Source: Apostichopus japonicus (taxonomy: Eukaryota; Echinodermata; Holothuroidea; Aspidochirotida; Stichopodidae). From it: a stretch of 64,000 bases of DNA. The stretch spans positions 18,066,764-18,130,763 of the forward strand of contig NC_092583.1 in the NCBI RefSeq assembly GCF_037975245.1, in the 5' to 3' direction. Positions within the stretch are counted from its first letter, which is position 1, and each line of letters begins with the position of its first letter. The position numbers and the translations under genes were made by a program. Of this stretch, positions 50,064 through 61,660 are shown one piece after another. Below the pieces are notes generated by a model. It was not told the origin of the DNA. It searched no databases and was given only the letters and a program-made list of their open reading frames with translations.

Positions 50064-52950
50064 TGCAAACACCACACCCCACCTCCCCCCAACCCCAAAG
50101 AAACATGGTGTTCCCAAGGGAGATAGGATATTACCAAAGTTATATGTATACATGTAAAGCCTGTACAGGCTAAAAAAATTAGCCTCGTCTGGGTCCTAAC
50201 AGTAACACTTGAACTAATGAAAACAATACTGGTTGAAGCAGACTCAAATGATCTGTGATGAATGTGACTTTTCTTTATAATAGTTCTTTGTTTGAAAGAA
50301 AGATTTCAAATTCTTAATAAACATAAAACAAATTTTACATGGGAAAGGTTGAAAACAATGGATTTTTACTAGGCAAATGAAAAGAATCAGATTTCCAACA
50401 TAAAAAATGTGGAATCTATGAGGTAAGAGAGGAGTGAACTAGTGAAGCAAACAGGAAAGACTAGACTACTTGTAAAGTTTCTGTAGCCATTACTGTTTCA
50501 AGTTACTGTAATCATTTTTATAATGCTTAATGTCTGGTTTATTCCTATTAGGCTAAACTTATTATGACTTGGCTCTCAGTGCAGGTTTAAAATGTGAAAA
50601 CTGTTATAACTGAACTAAAACATGTTGTTTGTAACATCATATAAACAAAAGGGCACCCTTGAATGACACTGAGCGCTACTTGACCTTGACAAATTTGCAT
50701 ACATTGTAGGCATGTAATTGGAAGCCATAAAAGTCTTATTGTTTGTACTGAGTTTGTGTTGCATCTGAGGAACTGACCTACTGATATGTGTGTTAGACCA
50801 TGGAGCTATAAACACTCCATGGTTAAAGACTAAGTAATCCAGCCACCTTCAAATGAATTGTCTGGAGGAAGATTTGGATACATTGTCCTCATAGTTCTTA
50901 TTTTCTCTTTCTAACAATGTGAAAATTGTCCCCATTCGTTGTTTTCTCCTTGTAGAAATCTGTTTTTCAAATTCACCAGTTTCTCACCAAAAGCAGTTTG
51001 TTCGAACGCATCAATTTGGTGAATGACATTATGCGGTCAAGTAGGCAACACAAGCAACTTGAAGTTAGCACTCCCATTTCCGCAACAAATACACTCAAAA
51101 AGTGGTACAGAAATACAGCCTAGGCTGATAGCAATATTTTGAGTTTACAGTAGGCAACATATCAAAATTAATTAAAGCTTCAACAATATATGCATCAATT
51201 ATCAGGGTTTTAATATATGGGAGTTCTTGAACAAAAAGATGATTGTACATTAAAACAAGATAATTCCTACAATTGGTCAAAAACTCAATCTTAACTAATG
51301 TCATTTCCTGTTGGGACTCACCTTGGGACTTATGTTAACAAAGAAATTGAAAAGGAGGATTATTTTCTATTTAAAGATGGTTAATGACTCCCACCAAGAA
51401 ATTGTTCAAAGACCATATGAAATGCTGTGTAAATATTTCAAACAGATCAGCAGGTGTCATGCATCAAACCTAGGCACTGAAACATCTTGAGGTTACCATA
51501 ATCAAACAAAATTTGTGTCTGGTTGATAATGGGAAAGTAGCTGGTTGCCTTTCGAATGTAGGCTTTTTGGTCTCAAGGTGGAATATATGACCATTACCCA
51601 TTACTGCTTGTTAGGAGATGTAACTTGACTAACTTCTGAGAAAAAGGTCTTTGATACCAAAGCACAGCCTGACAGCCTTTTGTGGGAACCAACATGAGCT
51701 AACTGTGATATCACAACATCATTATTTATTAAACATGAAGGAATGTAAAGAATTACAAAGGTCATGTACAGATCAGGGCAGAAGAATTTAAGAGACATAT
51801 CTATACAGAAATAAAAGAAAAGTGTTAGTGAATGGCAGATTGTGTGACTAGATGATTTAAGATGAGTTACTTGGTGTATTATGGTAAACAATGTGCTTTT
51901 GTCTACAGGAAACAATTACTTGCTTGCAGGGATAGTAAACCATGTCCAAACATGAACCACAGTTTCCAAGATCACACCTTCAGCTGATTATTTTTCCATG
52001 AAACCTTTCATGAGACCTTTCAAGATGAGTTGCAACTGAGTTTGATTCGAAACAGGAAACAATGAAGAATCAATCTTGGACTGACTATTTTGCTTTTGGT
52101 GAAGAGAGTTTTCCTCATGAGGTATTGCCAAACTCTCTCTTGTTTAGCGTTGTGTGGTAGTGCAATTTCCCACAACCGGTAGTGTTGCAACATGAATCCC
52201 AGTATCGTAACTACTACCGGGACTTCCCTCAACATTTGATCTATGGTTCAAAGCACTTAGTTACGAGACTGTCAATTTACATACATACATAGATGTACAA
52301 TTTTGGTTTTGAGAAAAGTTACCAAAGGTCCAACCGATATTATTAATTGTAGTTTGTAACTAACAGCTTTGCTGTAAATCATCCATTTAATCCACCCATT
52401 ATATCTTGCGCCATCTTTACAGCACATTAATTACTGCATACTTCAACAAATTACACTATTACATCTGCATGAACGATAGGGTGTTGCATAAAAATAAAAA
52501 ATGGGAAGAAAGGGGTAGTTGACAATGACTCGTGGAACTGGCCTACAGTATGATTTAGTGTTATGCATGATTGCCAACTTCTAGGCCAATACAATCAAAG
52601 ATGTAAATGAACGACTTAACGTTTCACAGTAAAGATTAATGGAGTAAGTAAAGAACACTGTAATACATACATGGGGCGCTGTACGCTTATAACGAGGAGT
52701 CGCAATATTGCAATCACGCCACAACACAGTTAATGGCAGTGCTGTACAGACTACAGAATGGGGAAAAAAGTAGCCATTGGCTACGAAATGAAAAAAAGAA
52801 GAAGTAAGGGACAGCTTTTACAACTGGTATTATAACCATAATCAGTGTTGAAACTCCAATGTAATGTGAAAAGTATATCGCACGGAAATAAAATATTTGT
52901 TATTTCGTTAGCTGAAATATTGAAATATATAATCTGATATGAAAAATAAT
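50064..52950. other. Intron, unique sequence
   Basis: AT-rich. The short minus frames (for example 52020-52235) have no motif, splice partner or recognised homology. Confidence 0.4.
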
Positions 52951-53017
52951 GTGTAAAAGTAAGTTGGCCTGACGTTTCGATCCAGGATCAAAACGTCAGG
53001 CTAACTTACTTTTACAC
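52951..53017. repeat. 33-bp-arm hairpin
   Basis: Left arm 52951-52983 and right arm 52985-53017 pair with two mismatches around a single central A. The core is CCTGACGTTT-CGATCC / GGATC-AAAACGTCAGG. It may be a tiny palindromic transposon remnant or a structured repeat. Confidence 0.9.
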
Positions 53018-53361
53018 ATACAGTATTCTTACACAGGCTCTTTAGTGGATAAGCAGTTTGCTAAAAGTTTTATTTTATTATGAAAAATAAAACAATCCTG
53101 AACGTTTGCTTCAAATTTTCAATGATTACCATCTGCGAGGTAAAACTTCCGATCCATCGTTGTTTCAAACATTTCAACGTTGTTTCAACGTTTCAAAAGT
53201 GTGCAAATTTATTATTGTAACGAGTTTTATATAATGGAAATATAAACTTTGGGATCTTTTCGACAATTTGATTTTACCGTCTTTAGATTGCTTTCACCGC
53301 ATACTCAGTCCTAGCGATAGCGTTACGTACATCCATCATTGCACTCCAAAAGTTAAATCAT

Positions 53362-53685
53362 TTACTGTCGAGCAAATATCTTGAAAAAAGAATATGGAAG
53401 CCTTTGGACTGGAATCGTATCTTTTCGAACCAGAATATTCAGAGGAAGAACTGAGACATCGAGAGGAGGAGTTGTGACTGTCTGCGACTGTTGGTGATGT
53501 TGGCTCGAATTCCGTTGCTGATACGAGTTCCAGTTCCGTGAGCCACTGCGAAGAATGGTATCTGTGTGCGCTCTGTTCGCAATTGGAAAGCGAGAAGGAG
53601 AGGGTATGCTGCCATATCGTTTTCCTTTTCTTGCTCTCTCTTCCCCTCTTCCGTTAACACAACCAAAGGCTTGGTATTCAGGCAT
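53362..53685 (-). CDS. Candidate first exon, possible THAP-like start
   Basis: An ATG at 53685 in a good context (A at -3) opens a 107-codon frame starting MPEYQAFGCVNGRGEE. This resembles the beginning of THAP domains (MPxYC..GC.N), except that the first zinc-binding Cys is replaced by Gln. A basic stretch and SRFP follow, similar to the FxxFP region, but later THAP residues (the AxxP box and CxxH) are not seen. If real it may be the first exon of a nested gene or an alternative promoter product of the main gene. Confidence 0.3.
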   Translation of the reverse strand: MPEYQAFGCVNGRGEERARKGKRYGSIPSPSRFPIANRAHTDTILRSGSRNWNSYQQRNSSQHHQQSQTVTTPPLDVSVLPLNILVRKDTIPVQRLPYSFFKIFARQ

Positions 53686-53689
53686 TTTA

Positions 53690-53850
53690 AGCGGCGAAAT
53701 AAGCTAAGCGAGATACTCGAACATGGTGTGAATAGACTATAACTGGTATGCAAAGCTTCATTGTTTTGAAGTTACAAAGTGGCTCGCCTACGTCACTTTT
53801 GAAGCGCCCTCAATCCTCAAATTAACAAAATGGCCGTTGTTCAAATGGGT
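53690..53850 (-). promoter_or_regulatory. Candidate promoter
   Basis: Upstream of the ATG at 53685 on the minus strand the DNA is richer in CpG. It contains CAAAATGGCCG (53826-53836, YY1-like) and TGACGTAGG (half CRE) on facing strands. Inferred from motif content only. Confidence 0.3.
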
Positions 53851-55030
53851 AAAAAAATAATTGGGAAATTCGCGTAAAATTCAGGGAACCTTTATTTTGC
53901 TTAGTCATTTCATAAATGGAATTAGAAAATTATCCCCTACCGCATGTACACTGCATATCTTCAGTGTTTGATCCTGTATAGGAAATTCATTTTTGTGAAA
54001 TTTTTATTGTCATGATATTGCAATACTTTGTAAGAAACTATCCACTATGTCACTTGACCTTCAGCCTCCATAGGTAACAACAGGGTTCTCTAAGGGTTCT
54101 CTAACAACAGGGTTCTCACACTAAGTATGACCTTCATCCAATATTCTTCAAGATATATTTAAACTTCTAGTGACCTTTCTCCTGCATAAAAAGCAAACGA
54201 TTTCATATACATATGAAGGTTGATCCATATGCTAAGTATGATGTTAAAAGAATTTTTTAGTGAAAAATGGGATCCAGTCCTTCCGGTCATATCATATTTT
54301 GTTTTATATCGCCCTAAGCCTTGCCCTGTGATGAATTTTAGTTTCCGTGATAGAGTGCTTAAAATGTTGGCGTGTCCTGCCAGAAAATTTGAATCCAACA
54401 CTGACTTACGTGGAGATATGTCGTCAGTGCAGCTTATTGGTCAGAAGCGATCTGATCTCACTCTAAGCTTGGCCTTTATACCATACACAGGAATGTGTAC
54501 AGACTTCGCGTAGTCGGTGAATACAAAAGATCTCACTCTCTGAGCATGGCCTTGAAACAATACACAGGAATGTGAACAAACTTTACTAACTAACGGTTGT
54601 GATTCAACAAATCTCTCAAATAACAAATATCTGAACAACATATTACTATATTATATCATGGAACTAGTTATGGAAGTCTGGAATGTTTTAACTCTCCAAA
54701 AGATTGCTAACTTGCAACTTCACTGGGAAATTTCCATCTAAATCGCTATTATACTTTCAGGAATTTGAACTTTCCTCACTAAAGTGTAGCTTGATAATGA
54801 TAGCGTTCCTGCAGACCGCGAAACAAATTGCTGTGATGACGTCACTGACGCTCATCGGTCTCCACTGTTCAAAATATATTAGATTAAGTTGGTGAGCGGT
54901 TCAAAATTCACTTCTCTGAATCCTACGATGAAGAATCCCCGAACTAGGATTGTGGCGATGAAAAAACTCTGGAATTTTTTCAATATACTGCCTGCTAAAA
55001 CCTTCTTTTAATTTATGAAAGCTTTTTGGG
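53851..55030. other. Intron, decayed repeat copies
   Basis: 54040-54250 carries eroded phrases of the DR1-type repeat. 54430-54590 holds a diverged direct duplication around ATACACAGGAATGTG. Confidence 0.45.
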
Positions 55031-55470
55031 GGAATATCATGTTTATTACATGTTGAGGCTTAAATTTGTCCTCTGTCGACCTTTAACCTCTACGTAAAAT
55101 GACAGGTTTTATGAACTCACTGAGATGAATCTATATGCCTCCCTCTATGTGGGAAGACAGAGGTCTTATTCTCACTACCATGGATCCTAGAGCCATGCAT
55201 TCATGAAGCCAATCCATGCTTTAGCTTTTGAAGTTTACAAAGTTTCAGACCTTGACCTAGGTTGACCTCAATGATCTTCACAACTACAGTAAACAATAGG
55301 GTTCTTGTACTAGCTCACTAAAATACAATGAAGTCCATCCAAGCTTCAGTTTTGAAATTAAACCACCATGTACTTTTTGATTTAGAGAGTTTGAGAATTT
55401 AGGCATCACACACACACATGCCATAACCATCACACAGACACCTTTCCCCTTTGGCGAGAAATCCATGAGT
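55031..55470. repeat. Dispersed DR1-type repeat, decayed
   Basis: The order is a GACCTTTAACCTC box, 'atgacaggttttatgaactc', 'gttgacctcaatgatctt' and a CACACACACA tail with 'gccataaccatcac'. The DR1 half-sites here are mutated. Confidence 0.65.
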
Positions 55471-55844
55471 TTAGGAAATTCAGTTGTTGCAAGGAAACTC
55501 AATTGTAGCAAAATCAAGGCAATTGTTATTGTTGAATCAAGTGATGAAGATACCTGAGAAGGACAGCGCCTCAGACAGCCTATTAGGGACATATCAACTT
55601 TGATGACACTTCAGACATACTGTAATATTCTCAACATATGCAAGAGTTGTCTGCTTCATATTTAATTCATTTTTTTTTTTTTTTTCTCAGTTAGATTTTG
55701 AAAATGTCTGCTTCTTAATAAGTTTTAACATTTTGTACAACACAAGTTCCTTTCACCAAGTTAACGTCATGATAAATTTTAATTACATTCAGGCAACCCG
55801 CTAAATATTAAATATTAAAGTTTTTATTACTTTATGACACCTAC

Positions 55845-56100
55845 CTGCTCCTGTGTTTCAAAAAGGGTCTCAGCAACACTGTTGCTTTGCACAGTTTCTC
55901 CGTTATTCTGTTTTCCTATGCCACAATAAAACTTTCCCCTACGCACATGGTGTGGAAATGCACTCCGCAATACCACACCGATTTCTAAATCACTAACTGG
56001 TCCACCAAATTTCTTGATTAGATAGGTACGAACATCCTCTCGAAATACTTTGACACTAGCGGGACCATACTGGGGTCCTTCAACAAGAGTGTTTTGCAAC
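55845..56100 (-). CDS. Internal exon, putative N-terminal folded domain
   Basis: The acceptor is a clean pyrimidine tract ending ttcttctacag and the donor is CAG|GTAGGT. The 256 bases encode residues 29-114 in frame with the preceding exon. The composition alternates hydrophobic and charged residues, as in a compact folded domain, with the segments VKVFREDVRTYLIKKFGG, LEIGVVLRSAFPHHVRRGKF and YCGIGKQ. This differs strongly from the low-complexity remainder of the protein. The basic/aromatic end (HHVRRGKFYCGI) could bind nucleic acid or a partner, but I recognise no family. It leaves in phase 0, matching the exon at 23876 across a 32 kb intron. Confidence 0.8.
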
Positions 56101-57007
56101 CTGTAGAAGAAAAACAACAATATGGCTTACATATTCAATTTTCCATTAACCATCTACAAAAATGTTGCACAGTTGTATACAAGTTTTCAATGATCCTACA
56201 CATCCATTTACATACATAGATCTACATAATTACTTAGAGATATGACTAATTATCAATGTACTTTAAATCTCATTCACTCAATCTGGTAATGTTAGTGTAT
56301 ATGATCTGAATCAACCTTTTAAGTGTTTACATATTTCTTTTCAAGTAATATGACAAAAATATTGTTGCACCATATTTAGAGGCCATTAATATGATGTGTC
56401 ATGCTCATACATGATATTATACAGTACTATGAACATGCCTTGAAAGGCCCCTCCCCAAGGCCACAGCCAAAGGTCCAGTACCAATTTATAGAGCAGAACA
56501 ATGAATGTTACAATCATATATTTGATTACTGACACTCGTTAAAGGAGTTTCTCCTTTTTGTAGTACTGATAATGCAGATTTGTAGACGACAAATTGTGTG
56601 CATTGTTTTTTCTTTCATAGTACTTTGGTGGCAGTATTCTGATCATTCCTATGAGTGAAAACTGTGTAAAGTATAACGTTATATCTATCTGGACATAATC
56701 ATGAAAATGCAGTTTTTAACATGAAATGTAACTACTGGCATACCATATGCCTAAGGCATACATATGCTGCATGCTTGCTTGAGTATTCACAAATGCTTTA
56801 GAATGCATTATCATCCAAGAGTTATCATAGACCTGTACTTCCAGGTAAAAACTCAGTTGAAACACAAGAAACAGACATGTTTCCTTGTTTTTAATCCTAA
56901 CAGAGTAGCCTACTGTAACATTATACCTGTAAACATGGTACAGGTCTAGTGTAAGTTCAACACATAATGAATGAGAAGCCAAGGACTGACGAAAGGGGCT
57001 TGGGTAC

Positions 57008-57092
57008 CTGGCAGCAATTTTAAGAGCATTCCCATTACTACAAAAAACCAACTCACTTGTCACACCACATCTTGGAGGTGCTACCTTGGCAA
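57008..57092 (-). CDS. Internal exon (first visible), unassigned domain
   Basis: This 85-base exon follows a minus-strand acceptor with a T-rich tract ending in tttag and ends at a donor AG|GTACCC. It encodes residues 1-29 and contains PPRCGVTSELVFCSNGNALK. It enters in phase 1 and leaves in phase 2. The split codon AG|G joins the next exon in frame, which is the main reason for calling it. The open frame runs on past the donor for many codons, so the exon end depends on the splice choice. An alternative is a chance frame that happens to match phase. Confidence 0.55.
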
Positions 57093-59203
57093 CTAAATTA
57101 AAAGAACAAATTTAATTGTCACTGTAGCAATGAAGAACACAAATGTTCTTAAAATTATTGTTCCAAGCTAACTCAATATGGAGGTTGCAAAAAAATATAT
57201 ATAACCTTGCAGCAATAGCTAAGTATTAAGACCTTTGGAGGTGAGGAAACCTGTATAAACGTAACTTTGTTGTCAGTATCAGTAGCAGCAGTGATGGAAT
57301 ATTCATATCTTCATTGCAGAGCCTAGAATGTCAGCTATACTGTACTGTACTCATAATATCCTATAGCATTTAAAATGTTAAAAATTAAAAAAATGATAAA
57401 AGTGTGTCTATATGGCCAAACATAATGTGCCATGTTTTCAAACAATATGGTCAAAACCAATGTAATTTTTCTTTGGGGTCTTGGGCATGCCAATACATGT
57501 AAATTATGATGCACTCATATCACTTGTTTGGGTATTTATGAAACAGTTGGCTCTTTCTTGTCCCTCAAGTCCATCTTATTTATATTCATCACACTAACAT
57601 GCTGGTGCGTCAGTACAACAGAACACACACTGTAATGTCTCCCTGAGTACTTCTTACTGTTTATATTGATCACACTGACATGGTGGTTTGTTGGACTACA
57701 ACAATACAACAGGACATAATAGACTTCCATAATGTCTCCCTGAGTACTTCTTACTAAGAAGACACTGTTAACTCTGTACAGAGTATCAAGCATATAGCAC
57801 AAAAAGACAAGGTAATTAACATGGTAGAAAATTGTCCTTAAATCATAATGCTGACCCCAAACGATGTCATAAATATTTAAGGACCAGGGTGAAAAGCTGT
57901 TAAAGATTATTATAGTGGTCCAATTAAATGTGAGGTTGCAAAAATTAACCTAATATCAAGAAGTTCTAGAAATTGCCCTCTGAGAATAGAACTGTCATTC
58001 ACTTAATTGTATCAATTAATAACTATGATAAGTTGGATGGCTTTTAGTCATTATCTTCAAAGTATATCAGCTAAGAACAGGAGAGCATGAATATTGTCAT
58101 TTGCAGAAGCTGTAAAGGTGGAGGGGTGGAATGAGTAAGGAAGTAGGATAAACTCTCACATAGAATACAGAGTTGGACTCATCATAACACAATACTTTTT
58201 TTCTGCATTTTTCATTACTCTAAAACAAAGACAAGTGGTCTCTCATATTTCTTTCACAACTATTTCTGAAATTAATATCTTGTTAACCAATCTTACATGT
58301 ATAGAGTAGATCCTTAAATGAATTGACTGTTACCAGTGAAGGCTTGTACAATCAGTGACACTAATTATGTGAGCTGTTTTTGGCACTGTGTATGCGTCCC
58401 GCAGAAATTTTGTTTAGTTGTTTGCAAGTGCAAAATGCCCAAAATGACAAATTTGACTCTTTTTAATTTGATTAACAGGAGGCAAATAAAAGGTCCAACC
58501 AAATAGCATATTGTCATATTGGGAGCATTTTCTAATGGCCTACCAATTTAAGACAAGTAGTATCTGAAATTAATTAAATTACACCACAAAACATGGATGT
58601 AAACCATTTCCATATTGTTCAGTCTGACGCAAGGTTTATACATTGTATTTTTTTTCCGAGCTTCACTCCCTATTGTTCAGCTAAGATTGCAAAAAATTGC
58701 AAACCCACACAACTCAACAGGCAAACTTAATACCTAAATGTACTATGTGTTTTCATTAGAGAAATTACCTTTCTTAAACGGGCCAACTTCTTGCACTGAT
58801 ACTCTTCTTGACCACTAAAGCAAGAAATCATAAACCCTTAAATTGTTTGTCCTTAAATATAGATCAAACTTCATTTAAAATCAAAGACGAAAATTTGTTA
58901 ACTGTATGCTCAATTAAATGATTTTATCTAACATGCTGCTTCCTCAAGATTTTAACTGCACCAGCATAAATGGTATATAAAATTTTGAAAAACATTTCCA
59001 TGAATTTATGTTCAAGTGTTGTATAAGGAAGCTTACAGGGATATTATGGAGACACTTCAACAGAGTATTTAAGCATCTACATCTCTTTCACAAAAGCTAT
59101 CAATTGGACAATAACAGGCTTGGCAAAGAAAGGTCAAGTATTACTTTGAGTAACTGTCAGACTTTTTCCATGATTTTCAACAACATTTGAACAATTCAAC
59201 AGT
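57093..59203. other. Intron or 5' flank, unique sequence
   Basis: A direct duplication of about 100 bases lies at 57580-57755 (box ATGTCTCCCTGAGTACTTCT). No upstream exon ending in phase 1 could be picked out with confidence. Confidence 0.4.
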
Positions 59204-59643
59204 TAAGGATGCACCGGATCCAAATTTTTGGATCCTGCCGGAACCGGATTTTGCCAGATAGTACATGACATCCGGCCACATTTTATCCGGCCGGAACCGG
59301 ATTTTTCATTACACAAAAGAAAATCATTAATAAGAAGTAGAAGTATGAAACAAGGAGCAAATCTTAGGTCAGACCATTGAGAAAATTAAATTAAACATGT
59401 TAAACCTAATTTTTCCTTACTTTGAATGTTTTTATTAATTTTTGGAAATAGTTTACATTGATTTAAGTTAATACCAACACCTTTTTAAGGAATAATTCAG
59501 GCCAGATTTTGAAAAAGATCCAGCCAGATTTTGAAAAATATCTGGCCGGATTTTGAAAAATATCCGGCCGGAACCTGAACCGGATAATTGCTCACTATCC
59601 GGCCGGATAGTCCGGCCGGACCGGATATCTGGTGCATCCCTCA
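59204..59643. mobile_element. MITE with GGATGCACC ends
   Basis: Ends are TAAGGATGCACCGGATCC and the complement of AGGGATGCACCAGATATCC. The interior is dense with CCGGCCGGA/TCCGGCCGG words facing each other. The pattern resembles the two larger hAT elements here. No clean 8-base target duplication is visible, so the superfamily assignment is provisional. Confidence 0.7.
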
Positions 59644-60089
59644 AATTTCAACTGATAATGCATGACTATGAGTGATTATGTTGTTTTGTTCTTCTTCAAG
59701 GTGGACACAAACAATCATGTGAAATGCATTGTAAAACAAAAGGATCAGTCCATAACATAGCGCTAACAGTAATTGTAAACTGTCACTATTATACAAAAAA
59801 TTACAACAGAAAACTTCAGACAATCTGACTGGCAGGGGTTAAACCTACAGCTATGCATTAATTATAAAAATTATGGAATTTGTACATTTAATTACAGTGA
59901 ATTGAGGAGAGTATACTTTACAGCAATAAGCAATAACCACAGTAATGCTGCTAACTATTGATTCTGTGTTTGGACAGGATGGAACTGCTTCAGACGGATT
60001 GGACACATACTAAAATGGTGTGAGAATCACAGTAACAAAAACAGCAAAAACAAGAACAAGGTAATTGAATATCACTTACTGTACATTAG

Positions 60090-61660
60090 CATTTGAAGAT
60101 CTGTGTCAAGTTCCAATTACCCATCAACCTAGACAAAATGTTGTTATGAAGAAAACAACAATTTTGTACTCATTGAGAAGCCAACCAACTAGATTTTACA
60201 TGTGCTTAATTGCCTTATTTGACCTCAAATGACCTTTGACCTCTACAAACCAGAGAGCCAAGAGGCTCCATTTCTTGCCACATTGTACATTTTTGTAAGA
60301 GAACATTTATATAAACTGTGCAAAGACAGTGCTTCTAAATATACTAAATAAATTGGATCTACATAACAAGTGTGAAGCTCATCCAACATCTACTTTTTGA
60401 GTTATCTTGCATACAAAGTTTTAGACTTTTGACCTCTGTTCATCCCTAATGACCTCTGACCTCCATGAAAAATAGCAGAGATATTGTGCACAATGAAGGT
60501 GGAGCCATCATGAAATAATTCCAAATATAACTTACTTTATCTTGTTTATAATTTCAGACTTTGACCTCTGCGGACCTCAAATGACCTTTGACCTCCAAAG
60601 GAAACAATAAGGATAATTTAATCAATAAGGTTGATCCACATACTAGGTTACCAAATAAATCCAAACTCTACTCTTTCAGTTAACACATTTACAAGATTTT
60701 CAGACCTCTGTAGGGCACAAACGACATTTTCTTTCTATGTAGAGAATTATAGGATCCCTGTACTCAATAATGTGGCACCACTAACTATTTATCCAAGTGT
60801 AACATTTACTATGTTTTGATACTTTGACCTCTGTTGACCATTGAATGACCTTTGAAGCAATAGGGTAGATTTACTCTATAAAGATCTACATAACAAGTAT
60901 CATATAAATCCCTGCTTCTCATTTTGTTTTCAATGTTTTCAGACTTTGACCTCTGGTCACCTCTTGAAATGACCTTTTACCTCTGAAGAAAACAATGTGG
61001 TTCTTGTTTGGATCCACATCACAAGTATGACATAAATGCAAGCTTCAGGTTTTGAGTTAGAGAGTTAACAAGCTAAAGCATCACATACACCAAGTGTGTT
61101 AAGTCACATTCAGACAGGACCCCATTGTTTTCTCCATTGTTCAACTCCACATACCCTAACCTTAACAATACCAACTTAATAATGGAAATCTTCTAAGAGC
61201 ATGGTGATTCTTTTCACATGTCTGAGGATTTGAAGTGCCTTTGTTCAAGTCCTCTGTCAGAATACAAAACAAGTGCCGTGCCCGTGTACACCGACCATAC
61301 ACACGCCATCACCTTCACTATCGCATAGATTCCTTTTGTCTCTGGCAAGGACTCAGAAATGAAAGGGCCATAATTTATGCAGGTTTGACCTACATATTAA
61401 ATATAACATTCTTCAAAGTTTTATTTATGTTAACAAGTTTTTCAAATTTTGAGCCCTGGTGACCTCTGTGGAACAAGAACTTTTACTCACTAAGATGAAT
61501 CCAAAGATATACAATGCACAAATTTAATCCATCAATTTACTTCTTTAATTATCGTTTTTACAGAAAAGGGCATCACTTACACACATGTATACATATGCCA
61601 TAACAATCACATACATCCCTTTTGCCTCCTGTCAGGGAATAAAAAAAGAATTTGTATGCA
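60090..61660. repeat. Cluster of DR1-containing repeats, about 8-10 monomers
   Basis: Monomers of about 150-170 bases run head to tail. Exact TGACCTTTGACCT occurs at 60230-60242 and 60582-60594, and near matches at 60450, 60847 and 60970. Each is followed by 'caatagggt', a 'gatccacat' phrase, 'gagttat...gtttacaag' and 'cagactttgacctct'. The cluster ends in CACATACA and 'ccataacaatcacatac' tails. Confidence 0.8.

Larger units (their letters stand above)
10977..57092 (-). other. Gene span: large nuclear regulator, seven exons, 5' incomplete
   Basis: Exons in transcript order are 57092-57008, 56100-55845, 23876-23686, 20193-20034, 17447-16791, 15619-14021 and 12287-10977. Intron phases after each exon are 2, 0, 2, 0, 0, 0, and every donor/acceptor pair agrees. 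The first exon listed starts in phase 1, so a 5' exon is missing, probably beyond the window or unrecognised at 57.1-64 kb. The conceptual C-terminal product is about 1,419 residues. Introns are 0.9, 32.0, 3.5, 2.6, 1.2 and 1.7 kb. The protein is Ser/Pro/Gln-rich with basic patches, two cysteine clusters, two PLDLS motifs and two VKIE motifs. This combination is typical of transcription factors or corepressor-recruiting nuclear proteins. The family is not recognised, so no symbol is given. Residue numbers in the exon entries count from the first partial codon at 57092. Confidence 0.8.

Noticed and set aside
57536-57802. 88-codon minus frame
   Set aside because: It covers a roughly 100-base direct duplication and has no splice or homology support.
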